Positions 34,240 to 43,086 of a stretch of DNA of 64,000 nt are shown here, piece by piece (within the stretch, counting starts at the first letter, position 1; each line of letters starts with the position of its first letter). This DNA comes from an uncultured Roseburia sp. (lineage in GTDB: Bacteria; Bacillota; Clostridia; Lachnospirales; Lachnospiraceae). The stretch spans positions 62,001-126,000 of the forward strand of contig CANONN010000001.1 in NCBI GenBank assembly GCA_947567625.1, in the 5' to 3' direction. Made by a program: the position numbers and the translations under genes. The notes under the pieces were generated by a model. It worked only from the letters and a program-made list of their open reading frames with translations, searched no databases and was not told where the DNA came from.

Positions 34240-35022
34240 TTAGATAATGTGTTTCTCTTTAAACTTGCCAATCAGATAATTGACTGCCTCTGTCGGGTCA
34301 AGGTTTACTTTCTCTCCGGCGCCTTTGGCCACCTTGTCGGATGCTTTTGCAATCTTAGTCGGAGAACCCTTTAAACCAAGGTCGGAATCATCGACATCCT
34401 TTAAATCGTTTCTGCCCCAGACCGTAACTTCTTTGTCGCACGCATCAAAGATGCCGCCCGGCGTCATATAACGAGGTACGTTCAATTCAGAAAGAGCGGT
34501 AATCAGGCAGGGCATCTTCGCCTTCAGCTCATGATATCTGTCCTCATACTGACGTTTTACAACAACGGAATCTCCCTCCACTTTGATATCCGCCGCATAG
34601 GAGATCACCGGAAGTCCCAGGTGCTCTGCGATCTGCGGTCCCACCTGCGCGGTATCGCCGTCGATCGCCTGACGTCCTGTGATAATCAAATCATACTCCA
34701 AATTGCGCAGAGCTCCGGCGATCGTAGTGGAGGTAGCCCATGTATCGGCTCCGCCGAGCACTCTGTCGGTCACGAGAACCGCTTCGTCGGCTCCCATTGC
34801 CATCGCCTCGCGAAGCACTGCGTCCGCCTTAGGAAGTCCCATGGTGAGTACCGTTACTTTTGCGCCTGTCTCATCTTTAATTCTAAGAGCCGCTTCAAGA
34901 CCAGCTTTGTCATCTGGATTCATGATAGCAAGCATTGCCGCTCGATCAAGTGTTCCGTCCGGGTTGAACTTTACGCCGCCCTTGGTATCCGGAACCTGTT
35001 TAATACATACTACGATATTCAT
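34240..35022 (-). CDS. etfB: Electron transfer flavoprotein beta subunit
   Basis: The 260-aa protein has the EtfB start MNIVVCIKQVPDTKGGVKFN, the nucleotide-binding stretch AVLVTDRVLGGADTWATSTT and LIITGRQAIDGDTAQVGPQI. It partners EtfA and, in bifurcating Etf, holds the FAD that splits NADH electrons. GGAGTG precedes the ATG. It lies between bcd and etfA, with gaps of 33 and 28 bp. Confidence 0.95.
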   Translation of the reverse strand: MNIVVCIKQVPDTKGGVKFNPDGTLDRAAMLAIMNPDDKAGLEAALRIKDETGAKVTVLTMGLPKADAVLREAMAMGADEAVLVTDRVLGGADTWATSTTIAGALRNLEYDLIITGRQAIDGDTAQVGPQIAEHLGLPVISYAADIKVEGDSVVVKRQYEDRYHELKAKMPCLITALSELNVPRYMTPGGIFDACDKEVTVWGRNDLKDVDDSDLGLKGSPTKIAKASDKVAKGAGEKVNLDPTEAVNYLIGKFKEKHII

Positions 35023-35055
35023 GTATTTTTCACTCCTTATGTTATAATTATTTGA

Positions 35056-36210
35056 CTATTTCAGTAACGCACCAGAGATTACCATACGCTGCACTTCGCT
35101 GGTTCCCTCATAAATCTCAGTAATCTTCGCATCGCGCATCATGCGCTCTACGTCATACTCTCTGATATATCCGTATCCGCCGAACAGCTGAACGACTTCT
35201 GTCGTCACTGCCATTGCGGTCTCTGCGGCAAACAATTTTGCCTTCGCCGCCTCAACGGAATATACTTTCTGTGTCGCTTTTGCCATAGCCGCCTTGTATA
35301 CAAGAAGCTGTGCCGCCTCAATCCGCGCAGCCATGTCCGCAAGCTTAAACTGCGTATTCTGCTGCTGTGCGATCGAACGTCCGAACTGTTTTCTCTCCTT
35401 GGTATATGCAATTACCCGGTCCAGTGCGCCCTCTGCGATACCGAGCGCCTGCGAAGCGATACCGATACGTCCGCCGTCCAAGGTGTGCATCGCGATCGGG
35501 AAACCTTTTCCCTCGGCTCCCAGGAGGTTTTCCTTCGGGATTCTGCAATCTTCAAAAATCAACTCATAGGTAGAGGAACCGCGGATACCCATCTTCTTCT
35601 CTTTGGTTCCAAACGAGAAGCCCGGAGCTCCCTTATCTACGATAAATGCGGAAAAGTTTTTCTTTTTTCTGCCCCTCTTATCCTCTGTGATGCTGGTGAT
35701 GGCGATCACGATATAAACGTCCGCCACTTTACCGTTCGTGATAAAGCATTTGGAGCCGTTTAATACCCACTCGTCGCCGTCGAGCACCGCCTTGGTCTGC
35801 GCACCCTGCGCGTCGGTACCGGCGCCCGGCTCTGTCAGCGCGAAAGCGCCGATCTTCTCGCCCGAAGCAAGCGCGGTCACATATTTTTGTTTCTGCTCCT
35901 CGGTGCCGTATGTCATAATCGGGTCGATACACAGAGAAGTGTGTGCGGATACGATAACGCCCGTCGTGGCGCATACTTTGGATAACTCCTCCACGCACAT
36001 TACATATGTAAGCGGATCACAGCCCTGTCCGCCGTACTCTTTGGGTACGGGGATTCCCATGAAGCCGTATTTCTGCATTTTTTTGACGGTCTCCATCGGG
36101 AACTCTTCTGTCTCATCTACTTCCTGGGCCAAAGGCTTTACCTCTGTCTCGGCAAACTCGCGGAACAGAGCGCGGGCCATTTCATGTTTCTTGTCTAAAG
36201 TGAAATCCAT
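35056..36210 (-). CDS. bcd: Butyryl-CoA dehydrogenase
   Basis: The 384-aa acyl-CoA dehydrogenase reduces crotonyl-CoA to butyryl-CoA with Etf. It shows the flavin site [18 protein letters not shown] and [17 protein letters not shown]. It also has [20 protein letters not shown], the catalytic-base region [20 protein letters not shown] and [17 protein letters not shown]. Length is normal. GGAGG precedes the ATG. Confidence 0.95.
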   Translation of the reverse strand: MDFTLDKKHEMARALFREFAETEVKPLAQEVDETEEFPMETVKKMQKYGFMGIPVPKEYGGQGCDPLTYVMCVEELSKVCATTGVIVSAHTSLCIDPIMTYGTEEQKQKYVTALASGEKIGAFALTEPGAGTDAQGAQTKAVLDGDEWVLNGSKCFITNGKVADVYIVIAITSITEDKRGRKKKNFSAFIVDKGAPGFSFGTKEKKMGIRGSSTYELIFEDCRIPKENLLGAEGKGFPIAMHTLDGGRIGIASQALGIAEGALDRVIAYTKERKQFGRSIAQQQNTQFKLADMAARIEAAQLLVYKAAMAKATQKVYSVEAAKAKLFAAETAMAVTTEVVQLFGGYGYIREYDVERMMRDAKITEIYEGTSEVQRMVISGALLK

Positions 36211-36238
36211 GATATAAATTCCTCCATAAATTTAATTT

Positions 36239-37111
36239 TTACTGAGCGTCAACCGGTGTCTTCGTGCGATCTGCATTATATACATAGAAACCTTTTCCGC
36301 TCTTAGCGCCGAGATTGCCGCCGCGAACCATCTTGCGAATCAACGGGCAGGCACGGTATTTGCTGTCGCCGGTCTCTTTGTAGAGTACATCCATGATCGC
36401 AAGGCAGATATCAAGGCCGATAAAATCTCCCAGCTCAAGCGGTCCCATCGGATGATTGGCGCCGAGCTTCATAGCCGCGTCGATACCGGCGATATCGGAA
36501 ACGCCCTCCATCTTAATAAATGCAGCCTCGTTGATCATCGGGATTAAGATACGGTTTACGACAAAACCTGCGGCTTCATTTACCTGCACCGGTGTCTTGC
36601 CGATCTCCTCAGAGATCTTCTTGATTGCAGCTACCGTTTCCTCCGGTGTGTTTACTCCCGCGATCACCTCGATTAACTTCATGCGGTCAGCCGGATTAAA
36701 GAAGTGCATACCTACCATAGGACGGGTGAGTCCGTTTCCGATCTCCGTAATGGAAAGGCTGGAGGTGTTGGAAGCAAAGATACACTCCGGTTTCGCAATT
36801 TTATCCAGCTCCTGGAATGTCGTCTTCTTCACATTCATGTCCTCAAACGCCGCCTCTACGATCAAATCGCAGTCTGCGCAGAGATTCTCTTTTAAGCCGG
36901 CCGTAATCTTGGATAAGATCGCATCCACCGCTTCCTGTGTCATCTTGCCTTTTTCTACAAGACGCGCATATCCTTTTGCGATCTTGTCCTTTCCGCCGTC
37001 AGCCCACTCCTGCTTGATATCGCACAGCGCTACCTCGTAGCCGTCTACCTGTGCAAATGCCTTTGCGATACCTTGACCCATGGTTCCTGCTCCAATTACA
37101 CCAACTTTCAT
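36239..37111 (-). CDS. hbd: 3-hydroxybutyryl-CoA dehydrogenase
   Basis: The 290-aa enzyme reduces acetoacetyl-CoA to 3-hydroxybutyryl-CoA with NAD(P)H. It has the dinucleotide loop VGVIGAGTMGQGIAKAFAQ and SNTSSLSITEIGNGLTRP. The catalytic-His region is MVGMHFFNPADRMKLIEVI, followed by EAAGFVVNRILIPMINEAAF and NHPMGPLELGDFIGLD. GGAGG lies before the ATG. It follows thl after a 184-bp gap and precedes bcd by 28 bp; no crotonase gene lies between. Confidence 0.95.
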   Translation of the reverse strand: MKVGVIGAGTMGQGIAKAFAQVDGYEVALCDIKQEWADGGKDKIAKGYARLVEKGKMTQEAVDAILSKITAGLKENLCADCDLIVEAAFEDMNVKKTTFQELDKIAKPECIFASNTSSLSITEIGNGLTRPMVGMHFFNPADRMKLIEVIAGVNTPEETVAAIKKISEEIGKTPVQVNEAAGFVVNRILIPMINEAAFIKMEGVSDIAGIDAAMKLGANHPMGPLELGDFIGLDICLAIMDVLYKETGDSKYRACPLIRKMVRGGNLGAKSGKGFYVYNADRTKTPVDAQ

Positions 37112-37220
37112 GTTAGTCCCTCCTGATAAAATTTAATTTATTTGATAGTTTTATTGTAGAAATATCTTTATATGATAGAATACTTTTCCATCCGCACAGT
37201 GCGGATACCACTGCCAGATG

Positions 37221-37310
37221 GAAAAGTCTGCTGATATTTTAAAGCAATCCCTGATTATACTTTAAAACGATGCCTGCTTGTACTGTAAGCGACGCCTAGT
37301 TGTATTTCTC
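37221..37310 (-). repeat. Degenerate 22-23 bp tandem repeats from the thl 3' end
   Basis: Four diverged units follow one another on the minus strand, the first (GAGAAATACAACTAGGCGTC + GC) containing the last codons and stop of thl. The second is TTACAGTACAAGCAGGCATC + GT. Identity between neighbours is only about 60-70 percent. The rest of the 184-bp thl-hbd gap holds a stem (ACTTTTCCATC / GATGGAAAAGT) without a T-run. Confidence 0.4.
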
Positions 37311-38483
37311 AACGATCGTCGAGCAGCCCATGCCGCCGCCGATACATAAGGTTGCAAGACCTCTGTTTGCCCCTCTCTTCTGCATTTCATGCAGCAGCGT
37401 AACAAGGATACGGCAGCCGGAAGCTCCCACCGGATGGCCGAGCGCGATCGCACCACCGTTTACGTTTACTTTTGACATATCGAAATCGAGGTCTCTTGCC
37501 ACTGCGAGAGACTGTGCTGCAAACGCCTCGTTTGCCTCGATCAGGTCCATATCGTTGATGGTAAGCCCAGTTCTCTCCAATACTTTTCTGGTGGAAGCGA
37601 CAGGTCCTACGCCCATGATCTCCGGCTCAACACCGCCGAGAGCGCCGGCAACCCATGTAGCCATCGGCACAACGCCGAGTTCTTTTGCCTTCTCCTCGCT
37701 CATGACAACGATAGCGGCAGCGCCGTCGTTGATACCGGAAGCGTTGCCGGCCGTCACAAGACCGCCCTCTTTGCCGGAGCAGCATTTTAATTTAGCCAAT
37801 GTCTCGGTTGTGGTGCCGGCACGCGGGCCCTCGTCGGTCACAAAGTCAACCATCTCTTTCTTTACCTTGATCGGCACCGGAACGATCTCGTCCTTAAACT
37901 TGCCCTCGGCGATCGCTTTCTCACATTTCTGCTGGCTGTTTGCAGAGAACTCGTCCAGCTCTTCTCTGGTAAGGCCATATTTATCACATACGTTTTCTGC
38001 CGTAATCATCATATGATAGTGGTTAAATGCATCGGTCAGCGCGTCATTCACCATGGTATCAATGATCGTCGCGTTGTTCATACGATATCCAAAACGAGCT
38101 TTTGTCATAGCATACGGCGCCATAGACATGTTCTCCATACCGCCTGCGACAACGATGTCAGCCTGGCCGGCCAAAATCTGGGCAGCCGCCTCATTGACAC
38201 ACTTTAAACCGGAACCGCAGACAACGTTTAACGTTACGGCAGGAACTTCGATCGGCAGTCCCGCTTTGATGGAGGACTGACGTGCAACGTTCTGTCCCTG
38301 TGCAGCCTGAATTACGCATCCCATCAACACTTCGTCGACCATCTCCGGCTTAACGCCGGCCCGGTTTAACGCTTCTTTGATCACAATTGCTCCAAGATCC
38401 GCAACCGGAGTATTGCTTAACGCTCCACCCATTTTACCGATTGCTGTACGACATGCACCTGCTAAAACTACTTTCTTTGCCAT
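37296..38483 (-). CDS. thl: Acetyl-CoA acetyltransferase (thiolase)
   Basis: The 395-aa thiolase condenses two acetyl-CoA to acetoacetyl-CoA, the first step of butyrate formation. It has the nucleophilic Cys in [43 protein letters not shown] and [17 protein letters not shown]. The last Cys lies in [18 protein letters not shown] precedes the ATG. It is the first gene of the thl-hbd-bcd-etfB-etfA unit and lies behind a Rex-type operator. Confidence 0.96.
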   Translation of the reverse strand: MAKKVVLAGACRTAIGKMGGALSNTPVADLGAIVIKEALNRAGVKPEMVDEVLMGCVIQAAQGQNVARQSSIKAGLPIEVPAVTLNVVCGSGLKCVNEAAAQILAGQADIVVAGGMENMSMAPYAMTKARFGYRMNNATIIDTMVNDALTDAFNHYHMMITAENVCDKYGLTREELDEFSANSQQKCEKAIAEGKFKDEIVPVPIKVKKEMVDFVTDEGPRAGTTTETLAKLKCCSGKEGGLVTAGNASGINDGAAAIVVMSEEKAKELGVVPMATWVAGALGGVEPEIMGVGPVASTRKVLERTGLTINDMDLIEANEAFAAQSLAVARDLDFDMSKVNVNGGAIALGHPVGASGCRILVTLLHEMQKRGANRGLATLCIGGGMGCSTIVEKYN

Positions 38484-38518
38484 TTTCTCGTCTCCTTTTT
38501 TTTATTTGTGAAATTATG

Positions 38519-38536
38519 CTGTTAAATTTTTAACAA
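38519..38536. promoter_or_regulatory. Rex-type operator in the thl leader
   Basis: On the minus strand TTGTTAAAAATTTAACAG matches the Rex consensus TTGTTAANNNNTTAACAA at all but the last of its fixed bases. It lies 36-53 bp before the thl start. Rex is the NADH/NAD+-sensing repressor known to control thl, bcd/etf and alcohol genes in clostridia. Binding downstream of the promoter would block elongation or initiation when NADH is low. Confidence 0.8.
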
Positions 38537-38650
38537 TCTTCTATAAAAAAAATAAAACCCGGCTGCTGTCGCCAAAATTTATTTTTCTTGTCGCAAATCT
38601 TTAGACTGTCTGTATTTAACGCATATTTTACAATGTCTCAACACGGTTTT

Positions 38651-38679
38651 ATGCTACCATACTTCTACTTTAATTGCAA
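38651..38679 (-). promoter_or_regulatory. Probable sigma-A promoter of the butyrate operon
   Basis: On the minus strand TTGCAA (38674-38679) and TAGCAT (38651-38656) are 17 bp apart. A second, weaker pair TTGAGA/TAAATA lies about 35 bp further downstream. The leader from here to thl is about 160 nt and contains the Rex site. Confidence 0.5.
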
Positions 38680-38802
38680 TAGTTTTATTCTTTTTTCATA
38701 CATAGACAGATTATTTTACCGCTTTTTTCGTTAAAATTACCGAACCGGCGCGTGCGGCGTCCCCGAAGGTCCGCCGCTCTTATGCCTTGTCCCCGCTTTT
38801 CG

Positions 38803-39957
38803 TCAATAAAAGACATGATTGCCGATGACAATTCCCGAGATAATGCCGTTATTCACGCGAAAATAAAGACAACTTAACGTGATGTTACCGTTAAGCACCT
38901 CCTGCGCCGCCTGCATACAGCCGTCGCTCACGCCGGCTTGCAGCCGGTAGGCCAGCCTGCCGCTGGCAACCGGGGAAAACTGGCCACTCTGGTAGATCAC
39001 GCCGGACACCGTATTCGGGAAGTAGGAACTCTTGACCCGATTCATGATGACGCTTCCCACCGCCAGCTTGCCCTCGTAGGACTCTGCCCCCGCTTCACAT
39101 TCTATGATCGCCCCCAGCAAATATGCATCGCTCTCCGCCGGCGTGTAGGTGACGCCGGAGAGATTTTCCTGCTCCTGCTCTTTGATCGCCTTTAAGCGCG
39201 CGGCATCTTCCTTTGCTTTTTTTATCTCCAGCTCTTTCTCGTAGGCTTCCATTTTGGCCAACTTGGCTGAGATATCGTCCACGTCGGATTTCGCGTCCGC
39301 AAGCTGCGCGTCCGAGAGCCACAGATCGTTCTGTGTGGTGCGGATTAACCCGTCCACAGAATCCTTTTTCTCTTTCATCTCCACTTCCATGGCGACAAGC
39401 TCGTCCAATTTGGTCTCCAATTGACGCTTATTTGCCGCGATCTGCTCTTTTTGCTCCACATACTCTTCCAAGAGCCTGCGGTCATAACTGTTTAATTCGA
39501 TCATATAGGCGGCGCGGTTCAAAAAATCCGAAAAAGAGCTGCCCTCCATGAGGCTCTCCCAATCCGAGGAAAGACTGTTCTCATACATATATTGGATGCG
39601 GACTTTCATGTCGGCGTACTGTTTTTGCTGCGTTTCTTCCGCCTCCTCGAGCGAAAGCCTTGCCTCCTCAATCTGCTGCGTCTGTGCGGCGATCGACTGC
39701 TCCAATTCATTGATCGTTCCGGTCAGCTCCGTCATTTTGCGATTCAATCCATTGAGCTGATTCTCAAGCCCCTCTTTCTCCTGCTCAATGTCATTGACCA
39801 GATCCTGCGCTTCCTCCCTCTGGTCCTTCAGATCATTAATCTGGTCTTTTGCCTTGTCGATATCCTTTTGTGTTGTCCGGGCAAAGGTAGTCGTAACCGT
39901 AAGACACAACAGCAAAAAAAACGCCGACCCTATTTTTTTCCAAAATCTGCCTCTCAT
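38803..39957 (-). CDS. Secreted cell-wall hydrolase: PcsB-like coiled coil plus SleB-type catalytic domain
   Basis: The 384-aa protein has a signal peptide (cleavage near TFA-RTT, about 26) and a long coiled coil (about 30-265, Glu/Gln/Lys-rich heptads as in PcsB/YvcE N-domains). The C-terminal cell-wall hydrolase domain (about 280-384) shows LLGAIIECEAGAESYEGKLA with the catalytic Glu, VGSVIMNRVKSSYFPNTVSG, VIYQSGQFSPV and LYFRVNNG. Domains of this type cleave cortex or wall peptidoglycan. AGGGG precedes the ATG. Confidence 0.88.
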   Translation of the reverse strand: MRGRFWKKIGSAFFLLLCLTVTTTFARTTQKDIDKAKDQINDLKDQREEAQDLVNDIEQEKEGLENQLNGLNRKMTELTGTINELEQSIAAQTQQIEEARLSLEEAEETQQKQYADMKVRIQYMYENSLSSDWESLMEGSSFSDFLNRAAYMIELNSYDRRLLEEYVEQKEQIAANKRQLETKLDELVAMEVEMKEKKDSVDGLIRTTQNDLWLSDAQLADAKSDVDDISAKLAKMEAYEKELEIKKAKEDAARLKAIKEQEQENLSGVTYTPAESDAYLLGAIIECEAGAESYEGKLAVGSVIMNRVKSSYFPNTVSGVIYQSGQFSPVASGRLAYRLQAGVSDGCMQAAQEVLNGNITLSCLYFRVNNGIISGIVIGNHVFY

Positions 39958-40079
39958 TTGTCTGACCCCTCTTGTCGATGATCGCTTGTATTTTCATATT
40001 GGTTTTTATTATAACACAGCCCCATTCCGAACGCAAGTTCGTTTTCCCTTTTAAATTTATGCAAAAATAAATTACTGTA

Positions 40080-40108
40080 TTGACAAACGCGTATATAAAG
40101 TGTATATG
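40080..40108 (+). promoter_or_regulatory. Sigma-A promoter of the GntR-ABC operon
   Basis: TTGACA (40080-40085) and TATATG (40103-40108) are spaced by 17 bp. The -10 box is covered by the inverted repeat listed separately. Confidence 0.75.
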
Positions 40109-40120
40109 TAGTTATATACA
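40101..40120. promoter_or_regulatory. Probable GntR (YtrA-type) operator
   Basis: A perfect inverted repeat TGTATAT-N6-ATATACA overlaps the -10 box of the operon promoter. YtrA-subfamily repressors commonly bind AT-rich palindromes at their own promoters, and this operon encodes one (41843-42217). I infer autorepression. Confidence 0.7.
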
Positions 40121-40154
40121 GTAAATGTACACGCAAAGGACGGTGACAAAACGC

Positions 40155-41045
40155 ATGATCGAGCTGAAACATCTCACCAAACGCTGGGACGGTTTTACTT
40201 TACATGATATCTCGGCAAAACTGCCGACCGGCTATATCGTCGGCCTGATCGGGCCAAACGGGTCCGGCAAGACAACCCTCTTACAACTGCTGCTGGGTTT
40301 ATATCAGCCCACGGCCGGAGGAATGACCATAGATGGGAAAAATTATGACAGCGCGGAATGTACGCTTCACGACGCGCTCGGATTTGTCTTGCAGGAACGT
40401 TTATTCGACGGCAATTATTCTTTGGAAGAAAATGCCGATCTCTATGGCAGTTATTACAGCCGCTACGAGCGGGAAACGTTCCGCTCCTACTGTCAGCGCT
40501 TCGGGCTGAACCCGCTTTGCCGCTACCGGACGCTCTCCAAGGGGGAAGAGCTCAAATTTCAATTTGCGTTTGCGCTCTCGCACCATCCTGTATGGCTGTT
40601 ACTCGATGAACCGACGGGCAACTTTGACCCTAAATTCCGCAGTGAATTCCTCCGCCTGCTAAAGGCGTTTGTCGCCGATGAAAACCACGGAATTGTGCTG
40701 GCGACCCACCTGACCGATGATCTCGACCGGCTCGCCGACTATATTTTATATCTGGAAAAAGGAGAGTTACTGCTTTCTATGGACGTGGAGGAGATGCGCC
40801 AAGCGTTCCGCCTGGTAGCCGGAGAAACTTACAAGGTCAGATTGCTGCCGGAAGAACATGTGATCCTGCGGCAGGAGAATGAATTTGGCGCCAAAGCGCT
40901 GGTGCGCCACAGAGCTTACATGCAGTATGACAAAGCGCTCCATGTCGCTTCGCCAAGCATCGAAGAGCTCATGTATTTTATGACCAAGCGAAAGAAACCA
41001 CTTCCTGATTTTAATAAGGATGCGTCCCGTGATACCTTTTCCTGA
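40155..41045 (+). CDS. ABC transporter ATP-binding protein 1 of the GntR-linked module
   Basis: The start at 40155 (MIELKHLTKRWDG) has GGTGA upstream; an earlier in-frame ATG at 40125 has no ribosome-binding site. The 296-aa protein has Walker A GLIGPNGSGKTTLLQLL, a signature-like motif in YRTLSKGEELKFQFAFALS, Walker B VWLLLDEPTGNFDP and the switch His in VLATHLTDD. The last ~90 residues are a variable extension. It powers the membrane proteins encoded next. The module may export a peptide or lipid-active compound. Confidence 0.88.
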   Translation: MIELKHLTKRWDGFTLHDISAKLPTGYIVGLIGPNGSGKTTLLQLLLGLYQPTAGGMTIDGKNYDSAECTLHDALGFVLQERLFDGNYSLEENADLYGSYYSRYERETFRSYCQRFGLNPLCRYRTLSKGEELKFQFAFALSHHPVWLLLDEPTGNFDPKFRSEFLRLLKAFVADENHGIVLATHLTDDLDRLADYILYLEKGELLLSMDVEEMRQAFRLVAGETYKVRLLPEEHVILRQENEFGAKALVRHRAYMQYDKALHVASPSIEELMYFMTKRKKPLPDFNKDASRDTFS

Positions 41046-41129
41046 CCGCAAAAATATGCCCTGCGATCTTAATACCAGAACATATATTGTTCACTAAAAT
41101 GCCGCTTGCGCGGCGGAATGAGAGGATTT

Positions 41130-41846
41130 ATGAACCGAAAAATCTGGAGGGACTACTGGAAGATCTGGCGCCTTCGCCAGATCACGGCGCCCTGGAAAGA
41201 GCGCGCTTATTTTACCACTTTATGGATGCCTGTCTATCTGCTTTTTGTGCTTCCCTGTATCTGGATAGAGACGATGCAGGAGGCGGCCCCGGTGTATTAT
41301 TGTTATCTGATACCCGTGTTATGGGGAACGTTCACTGCCCACAGAATACCGTTTGGCCTTCCCAAGATCGCCTACCTCATCCCCATGTCAGCGGCGGACA
41401 GGAAGCATTATCTGGTTGGCATGTACTGGTTGAAGGTGGCCATCCCGCTCACGTTTTCTCTCGCCGCCATGCTGACGGTGCGGTTCCTTGCCTGGATGGA
41501 CTGGTATGAATTCTTTTTTGGTATTCTTATGCAGCTGCTTTTGTCCATGGTAATACAACTGACGGCTGACCGCCTGCCCGCAGAACAAAAGAAAGGAACC
41601 TTAGCCCACGTTGGCGCCTGGTCTATTTTCGCCATGTGTTTTGGAACCGTTTTTTTGGCGACGGCGCCGTTGTGGATTGTCATCGCCGAGTCAAAACCTG
41701 CCAATTACCGATGGGCATTTGCAGTCATTTTATGCTTACAGGCATTATTGACGCTCAAATGTATGCGTTATTATGGGGCATTATTAAAAAACAGCATGTT
41801 CTACGAAAGTTGTCTTAAAACAACTGTTACAGAGAGGTCAAAATGA
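41130..41846 (+). CDS. Membrane protein of the GntR-linked ABC module (1)
   Basis: The 238-aa protein has about six membrane helices (MPVYLLFVLPCIWIET, FFFGILMQLLLSMVIQLTAD and VFLATAPLWIVIAE are clear). It has no known motif. The start with AGAGG at 4-nt spacing is preferred; an ATG at 41118 is possible. It follows the ATPase gene and overlaps the GntR gene by 4 bp, so it is likely the permease for ATPase 1. Confidence 0.75.
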   Translation: MNRKIWRDYWKIWRLRQITAPWKERAYFTTLWMPVYLLFVLPCIWIETMQEAAPVYYCYLIPVLWGTFTAHRIPFGLPKIAYLIPMSAADRKHYLVGMYWLKVAIPLTFSLAAMLTVRFLAWMDWYEFFFGILMQLLLSMVIQLTADRLPAEQKKGTLAHVGAWSIFAMCFGTVFLATAPLWIVIAESKPANYRWAFAVILCLQALLTLKCMRYYGALLKNSMFYESCLKTTVTERSK

Positions 41847-42217
41847 TTAAAATTGTGATACAACCGCAGGGGACGCTTGCCATATACGAGCAGATCGTCT
41901 ATCAGCTAAAAAACGCGATTGTGCAGGGAGGGCTTGTGGCAGGCGAAGCCCTTCCCTCCATCCGCGCCCTCGCAGCAGAATTGCAGGTCAGCGTGATTAC
42001 GACCAAGCGCGCCTACGAAGAGCTGGAAAAAGAAGGGTTGCTGCGCTCCGTCGCCGGAAAAGGTTTCTATGTCTGTGAAAACAATACGGATTATCTGCGT
42101 GAAAAACAGTTGATGATGCTGGAAAACCGCTTGTCGGAGCTGATCGAGGAGGCAAAGGGGGCCGGGCTCGACTGTGAGGAGCTCATAGAAATGGTGCGGA
42201 CTTTATATGGGGTATAG
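41843..42217 (+). CDS. GntR-family regulator, YtrA subfamily
   Basis: The 124-aa protein has the GntR winged helix (IYEQIVYQLKNAIVQGGLVA, ALPSIRALAAELQVSVITTK, RAYEELEKEGLLRSVAGKGF). Only a short ~45-residue C-terminal helical tail for dimerisation follows, which defines the YtrA type. These repressors usually control their own ABC-transporter operon in response to cell-envelope stress or antibiotics. It overlaps the upstream membrane-protein gene by 4 bp. Confidence 0.92.
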   Translation: MIKIVIQPQGTLAIYEQIVYQLKNAIVQGGLVAGEALPSIRALAAELQVSVITTKRAYEELEKEGLLRSVAGKGFYVCENNTDYLREKQLMMLENRLSELIEEAKGAGLDCEELIEMVRTLYGV

Positions 42218-42255
42218 ACGAAGGATAAGTGTGAACAATAAATTTTTCACACGGC

Positions 42256-42371
42256 GATTTGTGTCTGCGCGCTGCAAAGCCATACTGGCTTACCATAATG
42301 GCTTACACAAAGTCGCTTATGCGCAAAAAGCAAATGCGAACGTCGTTCGCAATGCAGAAATGAGGATTGGT
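42256..42371 (+). repeat. Interspersed 5'-UTR element, copy D (before ABC ATPase 2)
   Basis: The sequence runs GATTTGTGTCTGCGCGCTGC, an enlarged hairpin (AAGCCAT ... ATGGCTT), ATGCGCAAAAAGC, the palindrome TGCGAACGTCGTTCGCA and AATGCAGAAATGAGGATTGG, 1 nt before the ATG. Directly upstream, GTGTGAA and TTCACAC (42229-42252) form a hairpin at the place where copies B and C have a hairpin of different sequence. It is inside an operon, between the GntR gene and the ATPase gene. Confidence 0.9.
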
Positions 42372-43028
42372 ATGGAACAGGAATTATTGAAGCTTGCACA
42401 AGTATCTGGAAAGAAAAACAAAGGATTTGTACTATCGAACATCAGTTTTTCTCTGCCGGCTGGCTATATTATGGGAATCGCGGGGAAGAACGGCGCGGGA
42501 AAAACGACCCTGATCGACTATATCATCCATCCGGTAAAACAGTATACCGGCAGTATGACACTTCTGGGCGAAGAAATCCATGACAATCCCGTGAAAATGC
42601 GGGATAAAATTGGTTTTGTCTCCGACAACAATCACTTTTTTCTGGAGCGGTCCGCAAAACAGAACGCACAAATTACCGGAGTCCTCTATGACAACTGGGA
42701 TATGGATCTGTTTTTTCAGGCCATGGACCGCATGGAGCTCTCGCCGTCAAAAGTGGTGGGAAAAATGTCGCGCGGAGAGCAGATGCGTTTCCAGATGGCC
42801 TACGCCATGGCACATCGGCCGGTATTGTATCTGCTCGACGAGGTGACCGCGGGCATGGACCCCGTCTTTCGCATTGATTTCTTCCGGGTGCTGCAGCAAG
42901 TGATCGCAGAGGAACAGGCATCGGTGCTGATGACAAGCCATATCGAGGAGGAACTCGGCCGCAAAATGGACTATATCGGCGTGCTGGAGAACGGTAAACT
43001 GATCTCGTTTGAAGAGCAGGCAGGTTAA
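42372..43028 (+). CDS. ABC transporter ATP-binding protein 2 of the GntR-linked module
   Basis: The start at 42372 lies 9 nt after the element's GAAATG, with AGGA as ribosome-binding site. The 218-aa protein has Walker A GIAGKNGAGKTTLIDYII, the signature region VVGKMSRGEQMRFQMAYAMA, Walker B VLYLLDEVTAGMDP and the switch His in LMTSHIEEE. It resembles YtrB-type ATPases paired with YtrA regulators. The membrane partner follows. Confidence 0.9.
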   Translation: MEQELLKLAQVSGKKNKGFVLSNISFSLPAGYIMGIAGKNGAGKTTLIDYIIHPVKQYTGSMTLLGEEIHDNPVKMRDKIGFVSDNNHFFLERSAKQNAQITGVLYDNWDMDLFFQAMDRMELSPSKVVGKMSRGEQMRFQMAYAMAHRPVLYLLDEVTAGMDPVFRIDFFRVLQQVIAEEQASVLMTSHIEEELGRKMDYIGVLENGKLISFEEQAG

Positions 43029-43086
43029 TGTGCATAACAAAAAGCGATCATACAGGCGTAAGCCGGGCAGAAAGGAGCGGAACGAT

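Noticed and set aside
37160-37215. Terminator between thl and hbd
   Set aside because: The stem ACTTTTCCATC/GATGGAAAAGT has no T-run on the operon strand, so it is more likely an RNA-processing or stability stem or neutral.
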